From an uncultured Anaerolineae bacterium (lineage in GTDB: Bacteria; Chloroflexota; Anaerolineae; Anaerolineales; Villigracilaceae): 64,000 bases of DNA. The stretch is taken from positions 1 through 64,000 of the forward strand of contig CAILYI010000272.1 of assembly GCA_903838415.1 (NCBI GenBank). Direction: 5' to 3'. The notes below the pieces were generated by a model, which saw nothing but the letters and a program-made list of their open reading frames with translations, made no database searches and was not told the origin of the DNA. A program made the position numbers and the translations under genes. Below, one piece after another: positions 21,264 through 30,997 of this stretch (positions are counted from its first letter, which is position 1; every line of letters begins with the position of its first letter).

Positions 21264-21402
21264 TTTGCATTACTCCTCATGGGTGTCATCTTGCTTTGAC
21301 GAGTTTTTCTGAGTTGAATCGAGCCAGAAAAATTCTTCTGTGATGACACCAACAGCTTAAACACAAACGCGCCGTGTTGGTCACGGCGCGTCGGCGTTTT
21401 CG

Positions 21403-21597
21403 TTACGATTTCTTTTCTTTTTCAACCACGATCACTTCGCGGCCCTTGTAGTGCCCGCAGTTGGCGCAGACTACATGGGGCAGGCGCATCTGTCCGCAGT
21501 TGGGGCAGGCGGTCAGGTTGATGGCCTGCAAAGCGTCTTGTGAGCGACGACGATCGCGGCGGCCTTTCGAGTGTTTGCGTTTTGGTTGTGGTGGCAT
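21403..21597 (-). CDS. rpmF: 50S ribosomal protein L32
   Basis: MPPQPKRKHSKGRRDRRRSQDAL...CPNCGQMRLPHVVCANCGHYKGREVI. Confidence 0.95.
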   Translation of the reverse strand: MPPQPKRKHSKGRRDRRRSQDALQAINLTACPNCGQMRLPHVVCANCGHYKGREVIVVEKEKKS

Positions 21598-21752
21598 TCC
21601 TTACTCCTTTTACGATTGCATCCAGAATACTGGTTAGTCCCTGTTTAAGCGGACAGATTATAGCGGTGATATATTGCAGTGTCAAGCAAATTTTGATTTT
21701 TTTGATTTGTCAGATTCAGATTCATGTGGTATACCAAAAACTTGGAGAAAAA

Positions 21753-22688
21753 ATGACTCTTAGACAACTCAGAAAACTACTCATTGGAATGACCATTACC
21801 GCGCTGATTATAACAGCCTGTACCGGGGCGGAAACAAGCCCCACGCCAACCGAGGTTAGCATTGAAGCGATTTACACCGTCGCGGCGGCGACTGTCTTTG
21901 CCCAACAAACCGGCACCGCCAACGCGCAACCGCGGCAGACCATTACTCCCACCAGCACCATCACAGCGACCGGGACCATCACGCCAACCCCGGCCCCAAC
22001 CCGGGCGGTATTTGTGCCAGTGATACCGGCGGCCACCCTGGCCCTGGTCATCACCACCACCGGCACGCCCGGAACGCTGGTTCCGTCAGCGACAGCTACC
22101 TTCGGCGGAGTCGGATGTAACAACTCGGCCTTTATTCAGGATGTGACCATCCCCAATAACACCAAGCTGAATCCCGGGGAATCTTTTACCAAGACCTGGC
22201 GCATCAAAAACACGGGCAGCGGCGCCTGCACCTGGAACACCAACTATAAGTTCACTTTCATTGGCGGCAGCCTGTTTGGCAGCGACACGACGAAAATCCG
22301 CAAAACGATTCCGCCGGGAGCCACCATGGATTTTTCGCTCAATATGGTGGCGCCGACCGTGCCGGGCACCTATACCAGCAACTGGCGTCTGGCGAGTGAC
22401 GACGGCACCCTGTTTGGCTCGGGATTCAACGTGGTGATCATTATCCCAGGTGCGACAGCGACGCCCACATCGGCATCGGCAGCAACAGCGACAGCGACAA
22501 CAGCTGCCGCCGCAACACAGACCATGGATGTCCCAGCCACTCAAACTGCCCTAGCGGCAACGCAAGCCGCTATCGCAGCAACCCAGACCTCCGCGGCGGC
22601 GACCCAAGCTGCAGCCGCAGCAACGGCCTCACAAGCCGCGGCAGACGCCTCAGCAACGGCCGCAGCCGCTCCGCCAGCTTCTCAGTAA
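21753..22688 (+). CDS. Lipoprotein with NBR1-type Ig-like domain and Ala/Thr/Gln-rich tail
   Basis: Lipobox ITAC; SFTKTWRIKNTGSGACTWNTNYKFTFIGGSLFGS...TYTSNWRLASDDGTLFGSGFNVVI. Start refined from 21540. Confidence 0.82.
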   Translation: MTLRQLRKLLIGMTITALIITACTGAETSPTPTEVSIEAIYTVAAATVFAQQTGTANAQPRQTITPTSTITATGTITPTPAPTRAVFVPVIPAATLALVITTTGTPGTLVPSATATFGGVGCNNSAFIQDVTIPNNTKLNPGESFTKTWRIKNTGSGACTWNTNYKFTFIGGSLFGSDTTKIRKTIPPGATMDFSLNMVAPTVPGTYTSNWRLASDDGTLFGSGFNVVIIIPGATATPTSASAATATATTAAAATQTMDVPATQTALAATQAAIAATQTSAAATQAAAAATASQAAADASATAAAAPPASQ

Positions 22689-22689
22689 T

Positions 22690-22721
22690 AAAAAGAGCCG
22701 GGAAATTCCCGGCTCTTTTTT
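22690..22721. terminator. Bidirectional intrinsic terminator
   Basis: aaaaagagccggga aatt cccggctctttttt. Confidence 0.85.
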
Positions 22722-22745
22722 GTTGTTTATCGCTGCGAAATAAGG

Positions 22746-23829
22746 CTACTCAGCCTGACGCAAAAACGATTCCATGAAGCCCATCAACGCGCCATCCAGC
22801 ACTGACTGGGAATTGCCAACTTCATAGTCGGTGCGGTGGTCCTTGACAAGCTGATACGGATGCAAAACATACGAACGAATCTGGCTGCCCCATTCAGCTT
22901 TGGTGTAATCACCCTTCAAAACGGCAATTTCCGCATCCTGCCGGGCTTGCTGGATTTGGAACAGGCGCGCGCGCAAAACCGACATGGCCGCTTCCTTGTT
23001 CTGCATCTGCGAACGCTCATTCTGACAGGTCACCACCATTCCGCTGGGAATATGGGTCAGCCGAATAGCAGTGGAGTTTTTCTGCACGTTCTGTCCGCCC
23101 GCGCCAGATGAGCGGAATACATCAATTTTCACATCGCTCGGGGAAATCGGCACTTCCGGGTTGTCCATGGCCACCTGCGGCAGCACTTCCACCAGGGCAA
23201 ACGAGGTATGACGGCGATGGGCGGCATCAAACGGCGAAAGTCGCACCAGGCGATGGACGCCCTTTTCGGAGCGCAAATAACCATAGGCATAGCGCCCACT
23301 GATGGAAATCGTACAGGATTTAATCCCGGCTTCCTCACCCGGCGTCAGGTCCAATATTTCAGTCTTAAAACCCTGGGTTTCCGCCCAACGCAAATACATG
23401 CGCTGGATCATTTCAGCCCAATCCTGGCTGTCGGTGCCGCCCGCCCCGGCATGGATCGCCAAGATGGCGTCACCTTCGTCATATTTACCAGAGAGCATGG
23501 CCGCAAAGGAACGCTTTTCGAGATCCTTTTCAATCGCGGCAACTTCCGTTTCGAGTTCAGCGCGCAGCGAGTCATCGCCCATCTCGGCCAACTCGCGCGC
23601 ATCATCAATGCGATGCTTGAAAGAAAGCCAATATTCCGCTTCATCGCGTAAAGAAGCGGCTGCCTTGCTTATTTTTTGCGCCGCTTGTGGATCATCCCAA
23701 AAGTCGGGCGCGGCAATCTGTTTATCTAACTCAGTAAGTTGGGTTTCCTTTGACACCAAGTCAAAGTCGCACCATTAATTGCAAAGTCAGCTCCCCTGCT
23801 TGCTGCAAACGGTCGGTCAAGTCTTGCAT
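22746..23829 (-). CDS. prfB: Peptide chain release factor 2, expressed through a programmed +1 frameshift
   Basis: Zero-frame start ATG at 23829 reads MQDLTDRLQQAGELTLQLMVRL then TGA (23763-23761); +1 frame continues DLVSKETQLTELDKQIAAPDFWDDPQ... with GGQNVQKNSTAIRLTHIPSG. The ORF track begins only at an internal TTG (23759). Confidence 0.93.
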
Positions 23830-23866
23830 GTTTCCTCCAAAATGGCAGGGCACAAACCGGGTGCCG

Positions 23867-24772
23867 CTACCCTAAAATTCCATCCACAAACGCATCCGGA
23901 TCAAAAGGCACCAGGTCTTCTGGCTTTTCTCCCAAACCGGCATACAAAATCGGCAATCCCAGCTCACGTTGAATGGCAAAAGCCATGCCGCCGCGCGCCG
24001 AAGAATCGAGTTTCGATAAAATCACACCATTGACCTTGACCGCCGCCTTAAAGGCCTTGGCCTGCATCAAAGCATTCTGCCCGGTGGTCGCATCCAACAC
24101 CAACCAGACCGCGTGCGGAGCACCGTCCATGGCTTTGCCCACCACACGGTAAACCTTTTTTAATTCTTCCATTAGGTTAAAGCGGGTGTGCAAACGCCCG
24201 GCAGTATCAATCAGGATAATGTCCACGCTGCGAGCGACGCCTGCCTGAACGGCGCTAAACGCCACTGCGCCGGGATCTGACTCAAAAGCGCCGGAGATCA
24301 CCTCCACCTTGAGCCTGTCGCCCCAAACCTGGAGCTGATCCACCGCTGCGGCGCGGAAAGTGTCCGCTGCGCCAAACAGGATCGTTTTTCCGTCCTGCAT
24401 AAAGCGCTGGCCCAGTTTGGCCGCGGTGGTCGTCTTGCCCGAGCCATTCACTCCCACCAGCAGGATAATCGCCGGTTTATTGGAGAAAAAAGCTGCGGGT
24501 GGTGTTGAAAGCCGTGAGCGGAGTTCCGCCTTGAGAACGGATTGCAGCTCCGAAGCGCGAGTCAACCCGTCGCGACGTACCGCCGCTTTGAGCGCATCCA
24601 ATACAGAAACTGTCATCTCCAACCCGAGGTCAGCCTGAATTAATAGCGCTTCCAAGTCATCCCAGGTATCGGATGTGATTTCAGTAGCACCAAGCAAACC
24701 CGCCAAACGCCCAAAAGCGGCTTTGGATGTGCGCGAAAGACCTTGCTTCCATCGAGAGAAAAATTCTGTCAT
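23867..24772 (-). CDS. ftsY: Signal recognition particle receptor FtsY
   Basis: LVGVNGSGKTTTAAKLGQ, DTFRAAAVDQL, LIDTAGRLHTRFNLMEEL. Confidence 0.95.
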   Translation of the reverse strand: MTEFFSRWKQGLSRTSKAAFGRLAGLLGATEITSDTWDDLEALLIQADLGLEMTVSVLDALKAAVRRDGLTRASELQSVLKAELRSRLSTPPAAFFSNKPAIILLVGVNGSGKTTTAAKLGQRFMQDGKTILFGAADTFRAAAVDQLQVWGDRLKVEVISGAFESDPGAVAFSAVQAGVARSVDIILIDTAGRLHTRFNLMEELKKVYRVVGKAMDGAPHAVWLVLDATTGQNALMQAKAFKAAVKVNGVILSKLDSSARGGMAFAIQRELGLPILYAGLGEKPEDLVPFDPDAFVDGILG

Positions 24773-24814
24773 AGCGGCGGGATTATAACATGCTGTTTAT
24801 GATATACTCGCCTC

Positions 24815-25270
24815 ATGAGCGTAGAAAAAACCACCAATTTGCTGAAAGAAATCAACGTAGCCTGGGACGGCGCCGACGGTTATTCTGCCGAGAATGAAGC
24901 TGGCGCAACCGTATTATTGGGCAAAGACAGGACCGGCAAACCCGGAATCGGCCCAATGGAAATGCTGCTGGCTGGTCTGGCGGGCTGTACCGGCATGGAC
25001 ATCATTGAAATTCTCAAGAAGAAGCGCCAAATCCCCACTGAATTCAAAATCAAAGTCATCGGCAACCAGAAAATCGACACTTACCCGATGGTTTTCACCG
25101 ATTTTCAGGTGGAATACTTGCTCTGGGGCGAAAACCTGGTGGAAAAAGACGTGGCGCAGGCCATCCAACTTTCGGAAGAGAAATACTGCTCCGTGGGCGG
25201 GACTTTATCTAAAGCGGGACCGATTCGCTCCACGTTTCGCATCTTGAAATCGGGCGAATCCGCTCAATAG
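24815..25270 (+). CDS. OsmC-family protein
   Basis: GPMEMLLAGLAGCTGMDIIEILKKKRQ...EEKYCSVGGTLSKAGPIRSTFRIL. Confidence 0.9.
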   Translation: MSVEKTTNLLKEINVAWDGADGYSAENEAGATVLLGKDRTGKPGIGPMEMLLAGLAGCTGMDIIEILKKKRQIPTEFKIKVIGNQKIDTYPMVFTDFQVEYLLWGENLVEKDVAQAIQLSEEKYCSVGGTLSKAGPIRSTFRILKSGESAQ

Positions 25271-25342
25271 TAAGCAACTTTACAGATTTTTTTGCATCTG
25301 ATATGTTATCTCTCTTTGAATTAGCAGAAAGGTATATAACTT

Positions 25343-25687
25343 ATGTTTGACGCTCCCGTTCATGTCAGTGATGCCGCTTTTGAACAAACCGTCTTGAAAT
25401 CCCCAACCCCCGTGATTGTCGATTTTTGGGCGCCGTGGTGCGGCCCATGCAAAATGGTCGCCCCCATTCTGGATAAACTGGCCAAGGAATACGCCGGAAA
25501 AGTCCTGGTAGCCAAAGTCAACACCGATGACAATCCTGAGTGGGCGCAGAAATACGGCGTTCAGGGCATTCCCACAATGTTATTCATCTCTGGTGGTAAA
25601 ATTATTCACCGTCAGGTAGGCGCACTACCCGAACGAATGCTGAAGGAAGCAGTGGCGCAATTTCTGGAAGTCGCCGGGCAGAATTAA
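25343..25687 (+). CDS. trxA: Thioredoxin
   Basis: VIVDFWAPWCGPCKMVAPILDKLAKEY...YGVQGIPTMLFISGG. Confidence 0.96.
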   Translation: MFDAPVHVSDAAFEQTVLKSPTPVIVDFWAPWCGPCKMVAPILDKLAKEYAGKVLVAKVNTDDNPEWAQKYGVQGIPTMLFISGGKIIHRQVGALPERMLKEAVAQFLEVAGQN

Positions 25688-25775
25688 TCCCAGCGTCTCC
25701 CCAAAATGCAAGCTCCCCGACCTAAAAGCGACAGGATATTCCAACATTTTTAGGTAGGCCGGGCACGAAAATCAA

Positions 25776-25803
25776 GTCCCGCAGAAACATGCGGGGCTTT
25801 TTA
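25776..25803 (+). terminator. Intrinsic terminator of trxA
   Basis: gtcccgcagaaacatgcgggg + CTTTTTA. Confidence 0.75.
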
Positions 25804-25822
25804 TTGCAAAGGATAAGTTTAT

Positions 25823-26380
25823 ATGAAGCAAGTCAGTTTCCTGTTGGTTTTGATGTTCCTTCTTACAGCCTGCGGGGCGGCGCCCACGCCTGCGGCGGCA
25901 ACGCCGGATGTTCAAGCCACCATCAGCGCCTATTCAGGCACCATGGTGGCCGCCACGCTGACAGCGCAGCCCACCAATACCCTCGTCCCGACAAATACTC
26001 CGCTGCCCACTGGAACGCCCACGCCAACCGAAACTGTCACGCCTGAAATACTGATTCCCACTGCCACGCAGACAGCGTTTGTGGGATCATTTGTCCCGGG
26101 CAACACTGAAGGGTTGCCGACCGGGCTGATCAGAGTGGAAAATTACACCGGCCAGGAGCTGGTCTTTACGATGGACGGCGTCACCAAAACGAGGAGCGTG
26201 CCGGTTTATGTGTCCTGGAAAATTAACGGCGTCTACATGTTCTCTATTCCCTGGGGAACCTATAACTATCGTATCGTGATAGGCGATAAAAGAACACTTA
26301 CTGGAATTGTGGGCATTGCCAACAAGGACAAGACCACTTTCAAGGTGTATAACAACAAGGTAGCCATCCTCGGTCCGTAG
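25823..26380 (+). CDS. Lipoprotein, unknown function, Pro/Thr-rich N-terminal linker
   Basis: MKQVSFLLVLMFLLTACGAAPTPAAATPDVQATISAYSGT... Confidence 0.75.
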   Translation: MKQVSFLLVLMFLLTACGAAPTPAAATPDVQATISAYSGTMVAATLTAQPTNTLVPTNTPLPTGTPTPTETVTPEILIPTATQTAFVGSFVPGNTEGLPTGLIRVENYTGQELVFTMDGVTKTRSVPVYVSWKINGVYMFSIPWGTYNYRIVIGDKRTLTGIVGIANKDKTTFKVYNNKVAILGP

Positions 26381-26392
26381 CCGAGGGAGAAA

Positions 26393-26438
26393 TTAATCAA
26401 AAAGCGGGCGGTGAAAAAACCGCTCGCTTTTTGATTAA
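26393..26438. terminator. Bidirectional intrinsic terminator
   Basis: ttaatcaaaaagcgggcggt gaaaaa accgctcgctttttgattaa. Confidence 0.85.
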
Positions 26439-26452
26439 CGACTGGCTTGTGA

Positions 26453-27736
26453 TTAATGCTCGGTCAGGCGTTCAATGCGCGCACCCAAAGCACGCAGCTT
26501 CCCATCCACATCTTCGTAACCGCGATCGATCTGGCCAACGTTGCGAATAACGGAAGTTCCATTCGCAGCCAGGGCTGCCAGAACCAGCGTCATCCCGGCG
26601 CGGATATCAGGGCTTTCCACTTTTTCGCCGGATAACCTGGCCGGACCGGTGACAATGCAGCGATGTGGATCGCACAACACAATCTGCGCACCCATACTGA
26701 CCAGCTTATCGATAAAAAACATGCGGCTGGGATACATCCAGTCATGAAACAGGACGCTGCCTTTGGCCTGAGTGGCGATCGCAATCGCAATGCTCATTAA
26801 ATCGGTTGGAAACGCCGGCCAGATATTGGTCTTAATCTCCGGGATGGCGTTGCCCAGGTCAGGCTCAATCTCAAGCCGCTGCTCCGCCGGGACGACAATA
26901 TCGTCACCATCTTCCCGCCAATCCACGCCCAGGCGATTAAAAACAATCCGGATCATGCCCAAATAGTGCGCCCCGGCATTATGAATACGCACTTCCCCGC
27001 GCGTGACCACTGCCGCGCCAACAAAGCTGATGACTTCGAGATAATCTGGCCCGATGGTAAATTCGCCGCCATGCAGACGATCGACGCCTTCAATATGCAG
27101 TGTGTTCGAGCCAATTCCATCAATTTTTGCGCCTAAAATATTGAGCAGCTGGCATAATTCCTGGACATGCGGCTCGGAGGCTGCGTTGCGCAGGATCGTC
27201 ATGCCTTTGGCCAGGGAAGCCGCCATAATGGCATTTTCCGTGCCGGTAACGCTGGCTTCATCCAACAGAATATCGGCGCCCTTCAAACCAGAGGCTTTAA
27301 ACTCGAACGAACGATCATAACTGACCTCGGCGCCCATTTGTCGTAAAGCCCAGATGTGCGTATCCACGCGCCGACGGCCAATCACATCTCCGCCGGGCGG
27401 TGGCAGTTTGAGCACCCCGGCGCGGGCGGTCATCGGCCCTGCCAGCAGGATGGAGGCCCGGATACGGCGAGACAGGTCCGGGTCGAGATCCGCTGGGCGC
27501 ACCAGTTTGGCGGTCACCCGCCACGAGCGATTCCCCAGATCATCCAGGGTGACTCCCAGACTTTCGAGCATCCTGCGCATGTCCATAACGTCCCGAATTT
27601 GCGGAACGTTATGCAAGATGACCGGCTCCTCTGTCAGCAGGCAGGCAGCCAGCAAAGGCAGAGCCGCATTTTTGTTTCCAGACGGGGTAATTTCGCCATT
27701 AAGCGGCAAACCACCTTCAATCACAAATTTTTCCAT
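26453..27736 (-). CDS. murA: UDP-N-acetylglucosamine 1-carboxyvinyltransferase
   Basis: GGLPLNGEITPSGNKNAALPLLAACLLTEEPV...IKTNIWPAFPTDLMS...RAGMTLVLAAL. Confidence 0.95.
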   Translation of the reverse strand: MEKFVIEGGLPLNGEITPSGNKNAALPLLAACLLTEEPVILHNVPQIRDVMDMRRMLESLGVTLDDLGNRSWRVTAKLVRPADLDPDLSRRIRASILLAGPMTARAGVLKLPPPGGDVIGRRRVDTHIWALRQMGAEVSYDRSFEFKASGLKGADILLDEASVTGTENAIMAASLAKGMTILRNAASEPHVQELCQLLNILGAKIDGIGSNTLHIEGVDRLHGGEFTIGPDYLEVISFVGAAVVTRGEVRIHNAGAHYLGMIRIVFNRLGVDWREDGDDIVVPAEQRLEIEPDLGNAIPEIKTNIWPAFPTDLMSIAIAIATQAKGSVLFHDWMYPSRMFFIDKLVSMGAQIVLCDPHRCIVTGPARLSGEKVESPDIRAGMTLVLAALAANGTSVIRNVGQIDRGYEDVDGKLRALGARIERLTEH

Positions 27737-27846
27737 GGTCGTCTCCGATTTTGTAATTTTATTGTAAACCTGGAACGGACGTGCGAGGATAAAACTGGAG
27801 TACTATTATCTAAAAGGAATATTTAATTGGGTATAATGGCATAATT

Positions 27847-28614
27847 ATGGAACTATTTTTCGCAGGACTCACTGGCCTGATTGCAGGCATATTGGTCAAT
27901 TATCTCGCAGATGTCCTTCCGACTTTGCGCAAACTAGCTCAGCCGGTTTGCATTCAGTGCGGCACACATTATAGCTGGAAAGATTATATCCTTGTAAAAG
28001 CGTGCCCAAATTGCAAAAAAGCACGTTCCTGGCGAACTTACGTCGCCCTGGCAGCAGGAATTGGCATTTCGCTGGCTCTGTGGCTCAATCCGCCCACCCG
28101 CATGGGTTACTGGCTGGGATTAATTGTCCTGGTATTCTTTGGGCTGGTTGTTGTGATTGACATCGAACATCGCCTGATTATGCATGTTGTCACCCTGGCC
28201 GGTGCGTTTCTGGGAGTGATCACTGGAACAATCCGCTATAACCTGGTTACCTCGCTTTTGGGCGGATTGGCGGGCCTGGGAATTATGCTCGTGTTCTACG
28301 GATTTGGCGTGCTTTTTGCGCGCTATCGGGCCCGCAAACTTGGGACGGATGACGGTGAGGAAGCGCTCGGCTTTGGAGATGTCACCCTTTCGGCGGTTCT
28401 TGGGTTGATGTTGGGCTGGCCGGTCATCCTGTATGGCATCATGATCGGTGTGCTGGCAGGCGGAATAATCAGCATTGTGCTGGTGATCGTTCTGATAATC
28501 CTGCGACGCTACGAAACGATGAACGTGTTTACCGCCTATGGACCCTACCTGGTACTCGGCGCAGTCCTGCTGATGTATTTTCCACACGCCATTACAGTTT
28601 TGTTTGGAAAGTAA
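27847..28614 (+). CDS. Prepilin peptidase (A24)
   Basis: Polytopic; CxxC..CxxC (CIQCGTHYSW...CPNCKKARSW), DIEHRLI, GFGDVTLSAVLGLMLGWP. Confidence 0.9.
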   Translation: MELFFAGLTGLIAGILVNYLADVLPTLRKLAQPVCIQCGTHYSWKDYILVKACPNCKKARSWRTYVALAAGIGISLALWLNPPTRMGYWLGLIVLVFFGLVVVIDIEHRLIMHVVTLAGAFLGVITGTIRYNLVTSLLGGLAGLGIMLVFYGFGVLFARYRARKLGTDDGEEALGFGDVTLSAVLGLMLGWPVILYGIMIGVLAGGIISIVLVIVLIILRRYETMNVFTAYGPYLVLGAVLLMYFPHAITVLFGK

Positions 28615-28700
28615 CTCATAGTACCAAGGTAGGATTTGTTAAGGTGGCGGTATACGTTAAAATGTGATTAGTCGTAAATTACCTATATCCAGAAATTCAG

Positions 28701-29381
28701 TTGGAAAAAATGCAAAACAATAAAAAACGGATGTTTTTTGACGCAGTAGGCAGGAGTAAAGGGCAAAGCTTTGTTGAATTAGCCCTAATTTTTTCCATTC
28801 TCATAACCCTGATGGCTGGGATGGTTGAGTTCGGCAACCTGCTGAATCAGTACATCAATGTCGTGGACGGCGCGCGCGAGGGCGCGCGCTTTGGCAGCAA
28901 TGATGATCCGTTTACCACTGAAAGCGATGGCGTGACGCCCCATTACGAAACCTTTTTTGGCCAAATTTACACCATCATTCAAGGGGAATATGACTCGAGC
29001 GGCGCACAATTATCAAAAGGCGCGATCAATCCCATCGTTTTGGATGAAAATCCTGATTCCACGGATGATATTTTGGTGACTTTTTTCAGCATTACCGGCA
29101 ACAAAACCTCAGGCGCCAAGGGAATTGTACGCTTCGAAAGCGCGGCGGGCAGCCGATATAATAAAGCGACTACTGAATCCAAATTTACCAACGATCAGAT
29201 CCTCGACATGGTGGATGGGTTCGCTCCCAGCACCGGCGTTCTCCTGGTTGAGATTTTTTATTCTTACAATCAGATTCTAAAACTTTTCAGCTTCACCGGT
29301 ATTCCTGACCCGGTCAATTTACATGCCTATTCCATCATGCCGCTATCAGCCGCAGAGCCCACCCCCACTCCACGGCCATAA
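28701..29381 (+). CDS. TadE-like pilus assembly protein
   Basis: GQSFVELALIFSILITLMAGMVEFGNLLNQYINVVDGAREGARFGS. Confidence 0.85.
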   Translation: MEKMQNNKKRMFFDAVGRSKGQSFVELALIFSILITLMAGMVEFGNLLNQYINVVDGAREGARFGSNDDPFTTESDGVTPHYETFFGQIYTIIQGEYDSSGAQLSKGAINPIVLDENPDSTDDILVTFFSITGNKTSGAKGIVRFESAAGSRYNKATTESKFTNDQILDMVDGFAPSTGVLLVEIFYSYNQILKLFSFTGIPDPVNLHAYSIMPLSAAEPTPTPRP

Positions 29382-29397
29382 TTTAAAAGGTATCTTG

Positions 29398-30966
29398 ATG
29401 AAACTACTACCCATTCCGACCCAAAAACGAGAAAAAGGCCAGATCCTTGTGGTTCTGGCGCTTACATTTATAGGTTTGGTCGCCATTATTGGTCTGGCTA
29501 TTGACACGGGATTTATGTACGTCAGCTATGCGCGCCTGCGACGAGGTGTGGATGCTGCCGCGTTGGGCGCCACCTCGCAATACAAGAAAAACGCCACCGC
29601 CGAAGATCTTGAAAAATCCGCCCGGCAATTCCTCGTCCTGAATGGAGTTCCGGACGATAACCTGACCGCGCAGGTTGAAACCTGCGATTCGTCACTGCTT
29701 GCGCTGGGTGATGGCGTGGGCGACCCCACACTTTGCACAACACCGCGCCGAAAACTGGTACGCGTAACGGCACGGGAAGATGTGCCGATGTTTTTCCTAT
29801 CCGTGCTTGGCGTCCAAAGTGTACCGATCTCGGTAAACTCAGTTTCAGAAGCCGCCTCGGTGGATGTGGTCCTCGTGATCGATCGCTCCGAATCGATGGG
29901 CGAGTTGAAACCTGACGGCACAAAATATTCGATCCCCTCGACAAACCTTGACCCATTTATATGCAACAGCGACCACCCTGATTCTGCGAGTATTCCAGAC
30001 GGCAGCGATCCCAGCCTGTGGACCGGGAACTGTCATCCGTTCCAGGAAGTGAAAGCCGCAGCGTTGAGCTTCGTCAACGAATTTATGGATCCGCCATATG
30101 ACCGGGTTGGCATCGTGGTGTTCGACAATAAGCCACTCATGGTCAATTTCGGCACAGACGCCTCCCCTGAATACATGTCTGGGGATGCTGATACCGTCAA
30201 GCAGGCTATCAGAAATTTGTGGATGTACGACGGCTTCCACGATACCGGCAGTGGCAACGATCTGCGCAAGGCCGATCAATACTTCGAATGGCAAACCGAC
30301 CCTGTCACTGGCGATTTAACAAAGATGGCAATCAAAGGCATGGAATGCCCCTATTTTCAAGGTGGGGTGGTCCCCGAGGGCGTATCGCCCTGTCGCCTGA
30401 CAAACTCGGGGGGGCAATATTATTATATTGACTGCGCGGGTTATTATCTCTCTCCGCTGGATGGTCAGAAATGCGGTTCGACCAATATTGGCGGAGGGCT
30501 GAATTACGCTTCTGTAATCATCTCCAACTACGGACGTCAGGAATCTTTATGGGTCACCATCTTGCTGACGGATGGTGTTCCCAACGCCGGTTATACCGGG
30601 GATACGCCTCCCAACCCGATTTGCCCGGCCTACTCCCGCGTGCGCGTGCCTTTCTGCCGCGATACCGATTCCAGCGTCAGGCATAATTCATCCAATACTG
30701 CCCTGTACGATACGGACGACTACGCTCGCGACCAGGCGGATATCCTATCGGACGGCGTTCACTCACTCATCTTTGCCATCGGTCTTGGATCGAAAGTTAC
30801 CAATGACACCACGAAAGATGCAGGCACGGATCCAGCCGGATCCAGCCTGCTGACATATATTGCTGAAAAAGGGCTCACCGGCGGTTATTATCAAGCCGAT
30901 GCCAATGAACTCAATAAAATTTTCCTGGCGATCGCCAATAAAATTGCCACCCGCCTGACGCGCTAA
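29398..30966 (+). CDS. TadG-like protein with VWA domain
   Basis: EKGQILVVLALTFIGLVAIIGLAIDTGFMYVSYARLRRGVDAAALGA; VDVVLVIDRSESMGE (MIDAS) ... VTILLTDGVPNAGYT. Start refined from 29323. Confidence 0.85.
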   Translation: MKLLPIPTQKREKGQILVVLALTFIGLVAIIGLAIDTGFMYVSYARLRRGVDAAALGATSQYKKNATAEDLEKSARQFLVLNGVPDDNLTAQVETCDSSLLALGDGVGDPTLCTTPRRKLVRVTAREDVPMFFLSVLGVQSVPISVNSVSEAASVDVVLVIDRSESMGELKPDGTKYSIPSTNLDPFICNSDHPDSASIPDGSDPSLWTGNCHPFQEVKAAALSFVNEFMDPPYDRVGIVVFDNKPLMVNFGTDASPEYMSGDADTVKQAIRNLWMYDGFHDTGSGNDLRKADQYFEWQTDPVTGDLTKMAIKGMECPYFQGGVVPEGVSPCRLTNSGGQYYYIDCAGYYLSPLDGQKCGSTNIGGGLNYASVIISNYGRQESLWVTILLTDGVPNAGYTGDTPPNPICPAYSRVRVPFCRDTDSSVRHNSSNTALYDTDDYARDQADILSDGVHSLIFAIGLGSKVTNDTTKDAGTDPAGSSLLTYIAEKGLTGGYYQADANELNKIFLAIANKIATRLTR

Positions 30967-30997
30967 TCTTATCCACCTTATCTGACAGGGTAATCTC

